A DNA stretch of 17,570 bases from JAGLQA01 sp023135565. Lineage in GTDB: Bacteria; Acidobacteriota; Aminicenantia; UBA2199. The position numbers were made by a program, and so were the translations under genes. Under the pieces are notes generated by a model. That model was not told the origin of the DNA. It ran no database searches and saw only the letters and a list, made by a program, of their open reading frames with translations. Shown one piece after another: positions 15,028 to 17,570 of this stretch (within the stretch, counting starts at the first letter, position 1; each line of letters starts with the position of its first letter). The DNA is taken from NCBI GenBank assembly GCA_030639305.1, contig DAOWCY010000154.1, positions 1-17,570 of the forward strand, given 5' to 3'.

Positions 15028-16855
15028 AGAATCTACTTATGAAGAAGAAATCAAAAAAATTATCCGCTATACGGAAAAAATAATAGACCCCGGAGAGGAA
15101 AAGGTATTCAAGAAAATGACAGTTGTTATTGCCGACCTTGTGGGGTCTACATCAGCCAAAGACAGCTTTGGTCACAGCAAAGGTATGAACCGCTGCCTGT
15201 TACATAACCAAATCGCTGCCGAAATATTCAAAAAATTTAACGGCAAAGTGATCAAATTTATCGGTGACTCAATCCTGGCCACTTTTTCGGAAAGTTTAGA
15301 CGCGGTATATGCCTCAATCATGTTCAGAACAGTACTTGAGAGAATTAAACTTCCTGCGGATGAGTTAAAGGTGCCCCTGGAAACCCGTATCTCGATAACT
15401 TCCGGGTCGGTTCAAGAGCTTGTATCTGGATTAAATTATGATATTGCTGGAAAAGTAGTTGATAAAGCGGCCCGTCTTCAGAAAGTAGCGGATCCGGGCC
15501 AGATACTGGCAGAATTCAGCGTTGTAGAGAAAATAGAAATTATGTTAAAAGAAAAAATTCCTTTTATAAAAATTCCAGAACACCATGATATTTGTTCACT
15601 CCATTTAGAAGGATTAAGAGAGGAGACAAGAGTCATAGAGATTACGACATCAGACAAACCTTTCGGAAATCCACCCTCAGAGAGAGGACATTATATTTCT
15701 AAACTTTTGGATGCGATATCCTCATGCAACCTACGCATCTTGTTGTCGGTAAGAAATATGAAAAGCAGGAAAAATAGGAGAGATATCGGCATGCTTCAAG
15801 ACCATCTGGTTGAAGCCCAAAGTAGAGGGGTAGACGTGCGTATCCTTCATAACGGTTGGGATGCCGACAGCTTGCAAACTGCAGCAGAACTCGAGAGTAT
15901 GGGGTTAGTAGTTAAGTTCTGCGAAAAACAGTTAGATTCCTCTGTCAATATCGTGGATAAGAACATCGTTATATTTAGATCAAAAAAGCATGATCGGTTT
16001 TTTTCCAAAAATACGTATTGGAAAATGCATTCATACCATGTTAATACAGCATTATCCGCCGATTTCGATAAACGTTGGTTAGAAGCAATCACTCCACGCC
16101 TGCAATTAGCAGACATATTGAACAGGAATTTTAAAAATTGCCGCTTTGGAATTGATCGAGACGAAATTGAAGCATATACCCATGAAAGATTTGGAATAAA
16201 GAAGGGAGCTTTCCTCAATAGTTGTTTAGAGCTTTTAGGTTTTATTAGGAAGATACGATATATTTTTGTATTAGGAAAACCAGGAACAGGCAAAAGTAGT
16301 ATCAGGAAGAGGCTGGCCCGAGATTTAAAGACCCAAATGGGTGCAAAGACAAATGAAACCGATGACTATGACCGTTTAAAAAAGATGTGTGAAGCTGATT
16401 TAAATAACGAGAGATTTATCCCTCAAGATAGAGGTGGTTTTTTGGTAAAAGACCCTACGGTACTTACAGATGTGCTTGAGAATATCTCCTCTGATTGTCT
16501 ATCTTCCACCGATGTACATATAACTTGGATAATCGAATTTGCCCGCGATCAATATACGAAAGCATTCGCTTCGTTTGATAAAAAAGTCTTAGATAAAGCA
16601 GTCGTCGTTCATGCTACTTGCGGAAAAGAGCTGATGTATAAAAGACTCGAAGAAAGATCAAATTTAGGGGGGGCGAGTGTATCAAGAGAAGTGATCGAGA
16701 AGTTCTATAGCAAAGATGACGCTGCTGTTGTCTGTACAAAAATTAGAATGCCTTATATTGAAGTCGACAACAATGCCCCATTAAACGATCTTAATGGTAA
16801 AGTGGAAAATATAATTCAATGGCTGAGATCAATATCCAATTCTATATATAGTTGA
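15020..16855 (+). CDS. Three-domain protein: class III nucleotidyl cyclase, degenerate PLD-like, P-loop kinase-like
   Basis: A 611-residue multidomain protein with no recognised family name. Domain 1 (about 25-205) is a class III adenylate/guanylate cyclase homology domain: metal Asp39 in IADLVGST, Lys79 and Asp83 in KFIGDSILATF, Asp141 in NYDIAG and Arg152 in AARLQ; the transition-state Asn is replaced by Asp148. Domain 2 (about 215-360) resembles a phospholipase D half, with SRGVDVRILHNGWDADS and NIVDKN, but its HKD motif is degenerate (Asp306 and Ser308 in place of His and Lys; Asp313 kept). Domain 3 (about 405-611) is a P-loop NTPase, probably kinase-like, with Walker A GKPGTGKSS at 419-427 and Arg-rich KRLEERS near 541-547. 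There are no membrane helices. AGGAGG precedes the ATG. Making a cyclic nucleotide is plausible but unproven. Confidence 0.8.
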   Translation: MFEESTYEEEIKKIIRYTEKIIDPGEEKVFKKMTVVIADLVGSTSAKDSFGHSKGMNRCLLHNQIAAEIFKKFNGKVIKFIGDSILATFSESLDAVYASIMFRTVLERIKLPADELKVPLETRISITSGSVQELVSGLNYDIAGKVVDKAARLQKVADPGQILAEFSVVEKIEIMLKEKIPFIKIPEHHDICSLHLEGLREETRVIEITTSDKPFGNPPSERGHYISKLLDAISSCNLRILLSVRNMKSRKNRRDIGMLQDHLVEAQSRGVDVRILHNGWDADSLQTAAELESMGLVVKFCEKQLDSSVNIVDKNIVIFRSKKHDRFFSKNTYWKMHSYHVNTALSADFDKRWLEAITPRLQLADILNRNFKNCRFGIDRDEIEAYTHERFGIKKGAFLNSCLELLGFIRKIRYIFVLGKPGTGKSSIRKRLARDLKTQMGAKTNETDDYDRLKKMCEADLNNERFIPQDRGGFLVKDPTVLTDVLENISSDCLSSTDVHITWIIEFARDQYTKAFASFDKKVLDKAVVVHATCGKELMYKRLEERSNLGGASVSREVIEKFYSKDDAAVVCTKIRMPYIEVDNNAPLNDLNGKVENIIQWLRSISNSIYS

Positions 16856-17367
16856 TGTAAGATGATTGAGAGTGTCTGTAGAAAAATGACAGGAAAATTT
16901 CCCCTGTCCCTCATTACCGTTCATGGAATCGTGGTTCAGCCAGTAGAGGCATTCCCCGATTAGAGCTAAAAAATATGACTGTACACAACCAAGACGAGCC
17001 GATTCCCAGAAGATAAAAAGGTACAGGATAAATAAAAGCAATCTCAATAATCGAAACATAGCTAATAGTGTAGTCGTGTGACGACAAAAAATGGCCGGGA
17101 CGTTTCAAAACAAAAATTCCCGGAAGTAAAATATTAACTTACTGGTAGTTTCCCGGATGACTTCTAAAACTGGATAATATAACATTATCAAGTAACTAAC
17201 TGTGTATGTGAGTGTGTCACCTAATGGTGCATTTAAATAAATTTAATCCAAATAATTGGAATAATCCACTACCGCCAAATTCGGCTAAAACACACACTAT
17301 AACTTACTATACTGGTTTGATGCGATTCTTAAAAAAAAATCTTACTACTCAGGTAAACGGATTCTCA

Positions 17368-17440
17368 ACCCCGTACGCACGGGGAGGCGATGAGCGGCTT
17401 CGCCGCAGGGCAGCGGGTGAGCGCTTTTGTATAACGGGGT
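17368..17440. repeat. Compound GC-rich hairpin element
   Basis: CCCCGT-acgc-ACGGGG (17369-17384) and GCGGC-ttc-GCCGC (17394-17406) are perfect hairpins. A second copy of ACGGGGT at 17434-17440 could instead pair with ACCCCGT (17368-17374), enclosing the whole element in a 7-bp outer stem. It stands out as GC-rich inside AT-rich DNA and looks like a small palindromic repeat. Its family is not recognised. Confidence 0.4.
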
Positions 17441-17479
17441 AGGAGGTTTGCTAATATCTTCATTATTGGCCGAAAACAC

Positions 17480-17514
17480 CATCAGTAAAGGATAAATCCG
17501 CATCAGTAAAGGAT
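17480..17514. repeat. 14-bp direct repeat at the right edge, possible IS end
   Basis: CATCAGTAAAGGAT occurs at 17480-17493 and again at 17501-17514, 21 bases apart. Closely spaced direct repeats of this size are typical of transposase-binding sites inside the ends of some insertion sequences, notably the IS21 family. No transposase gene is inside the window, so the element, if present, would continue to the right. Confidence 0.35.
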
Positions 17515-17570
17515 CTCCAAAGTTGGAAAAGTTGTTTTTTTCTTGGATACAGCTTGGACAGCGGCCATCA

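Larger units (their letters stand above)
16856..17570. other. 715-bp region without a convincing gene, rich in hairpins
   Basis: Only short frames without ribosome binding sites are present. Structures seen: GACAGG (16888-16893) facing CCTGTC (16903-16908) with an inner GGAAA/TTTCC pairing; GTCGT-gtg-ACGAC at 17073-17085; CCGGGA (17095-17100) facing TCCCGG (17118-17123); a compound GC-rich fold at 17368-17440; and the 14-bp direct repeat at 17480-17514. No T-tailed terminator follows the cyclase-fusion gene on the plus strand. Confidence 0.5.

Noticed and set aside
15847..16293. A 148-residue minus-strand frame opposite the cyclase-fusion gene
   Set aside because: It is an antisense shadow of the PLD-like and P-loop domains, with no start signal.
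16829..17108. Minus-strand frames of 64 and 76 residues after the cyclase-fusion gene
   Set aside because: They overlap each other in different frames, have no ribosome binding site, and one runs into the end of the real gene; a decayed transposase could not be supported.
1..17570. CRISPR array, rRNA or tRNA genes
   Set aside because: No regularly spaced repeats of 24-40 bp and no cloverleaf or rRNA-like sequence were seen by reading both strands.

Overview
The window looks like a chromosomal piece of a strictly anaerobic, Gram-positive bacterium, most likely a Peptococcaceae/Desulfotomaculia-type Firmicute such as a relative of Pelotomaculum or Desulfotomaculum. This is an inference from three things: a group 3c [NiFe]-hydrogenase linked to heterodisulfide-reductase-like proteins, strong AGGAGG-type ribosome binding sites before almost every gene, and moderate GC with AT-rich intergenic DNA. 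No rRNA, tRNA or CRISPR array was seen.

Layout. (1) 186-1388, minus: a subtilisin-like S8 peptidase with a complete catalytic triad and no signal peptide. (2) 1555-4045, minus: a tight three-gene operon of a small helical protein, a minimal nucleotidyltransferase and a CstA-family transporter, driven by a promoter whose predicted start site falls on the first start codon. (3) 4132-12525, minus: a seven-gene energy-metabolism operon in transcription order HdrA-like 1, a QmoC-like membrane Fe-S/cytochrome b subunit, HdrA-like 2, MvhD, MvhG, MvhA and, after a hairpin-rich gap, the hydrogenase maturation protease. (4) 12526-13674: AT-rich intergenic DNA holding a very short DUF4926-like gene (minus, 12905-13021) and, on the plus strand, a near-consensus promoter with a long hairpin-rich leader. 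(5) 13675-16855, plus: two overlapping genes for a 12-TM MFS-like membrane protein and a three-domain protein (class III nucleotidyl cyclase, degenerate PLD-like domain, P-loop kinase/NTPase). (6) 16856-17570: non-coding DNA with several hairpins and a 14-bp direct repeat at the edge that may belong to an insertion sequence.

How the genes work together. In the hydrogenase operon, H2 electrons should pass from MvhA through MvhG and MvhD to the HdrA-like flavoproteins, and on to a membrane b-type cytochrome subunit. HdrB, the heterodisulfide-reducing subunit, is not encoded here. The two HdrA-like proteins have lost complementary Fe-S modules, so the pair together keeps what one canonical HdrA carries. 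This suggests a membrane-associated H2:quinone/ferredoxin machine built from Mvh, Hdr and Qmo parts.

The most unusual item is the plus-strand pair. A cyclase fused to an inactivated PLD-like domain and a P-loop kinase-like domain, translationally coupled to an MFS-like membrane protein, in AT-richer DNA beside possible mobile-element debris, is a candidate for an undescribed nucleotide-signalling or defence module. Its function cannot be set from sequence alone.
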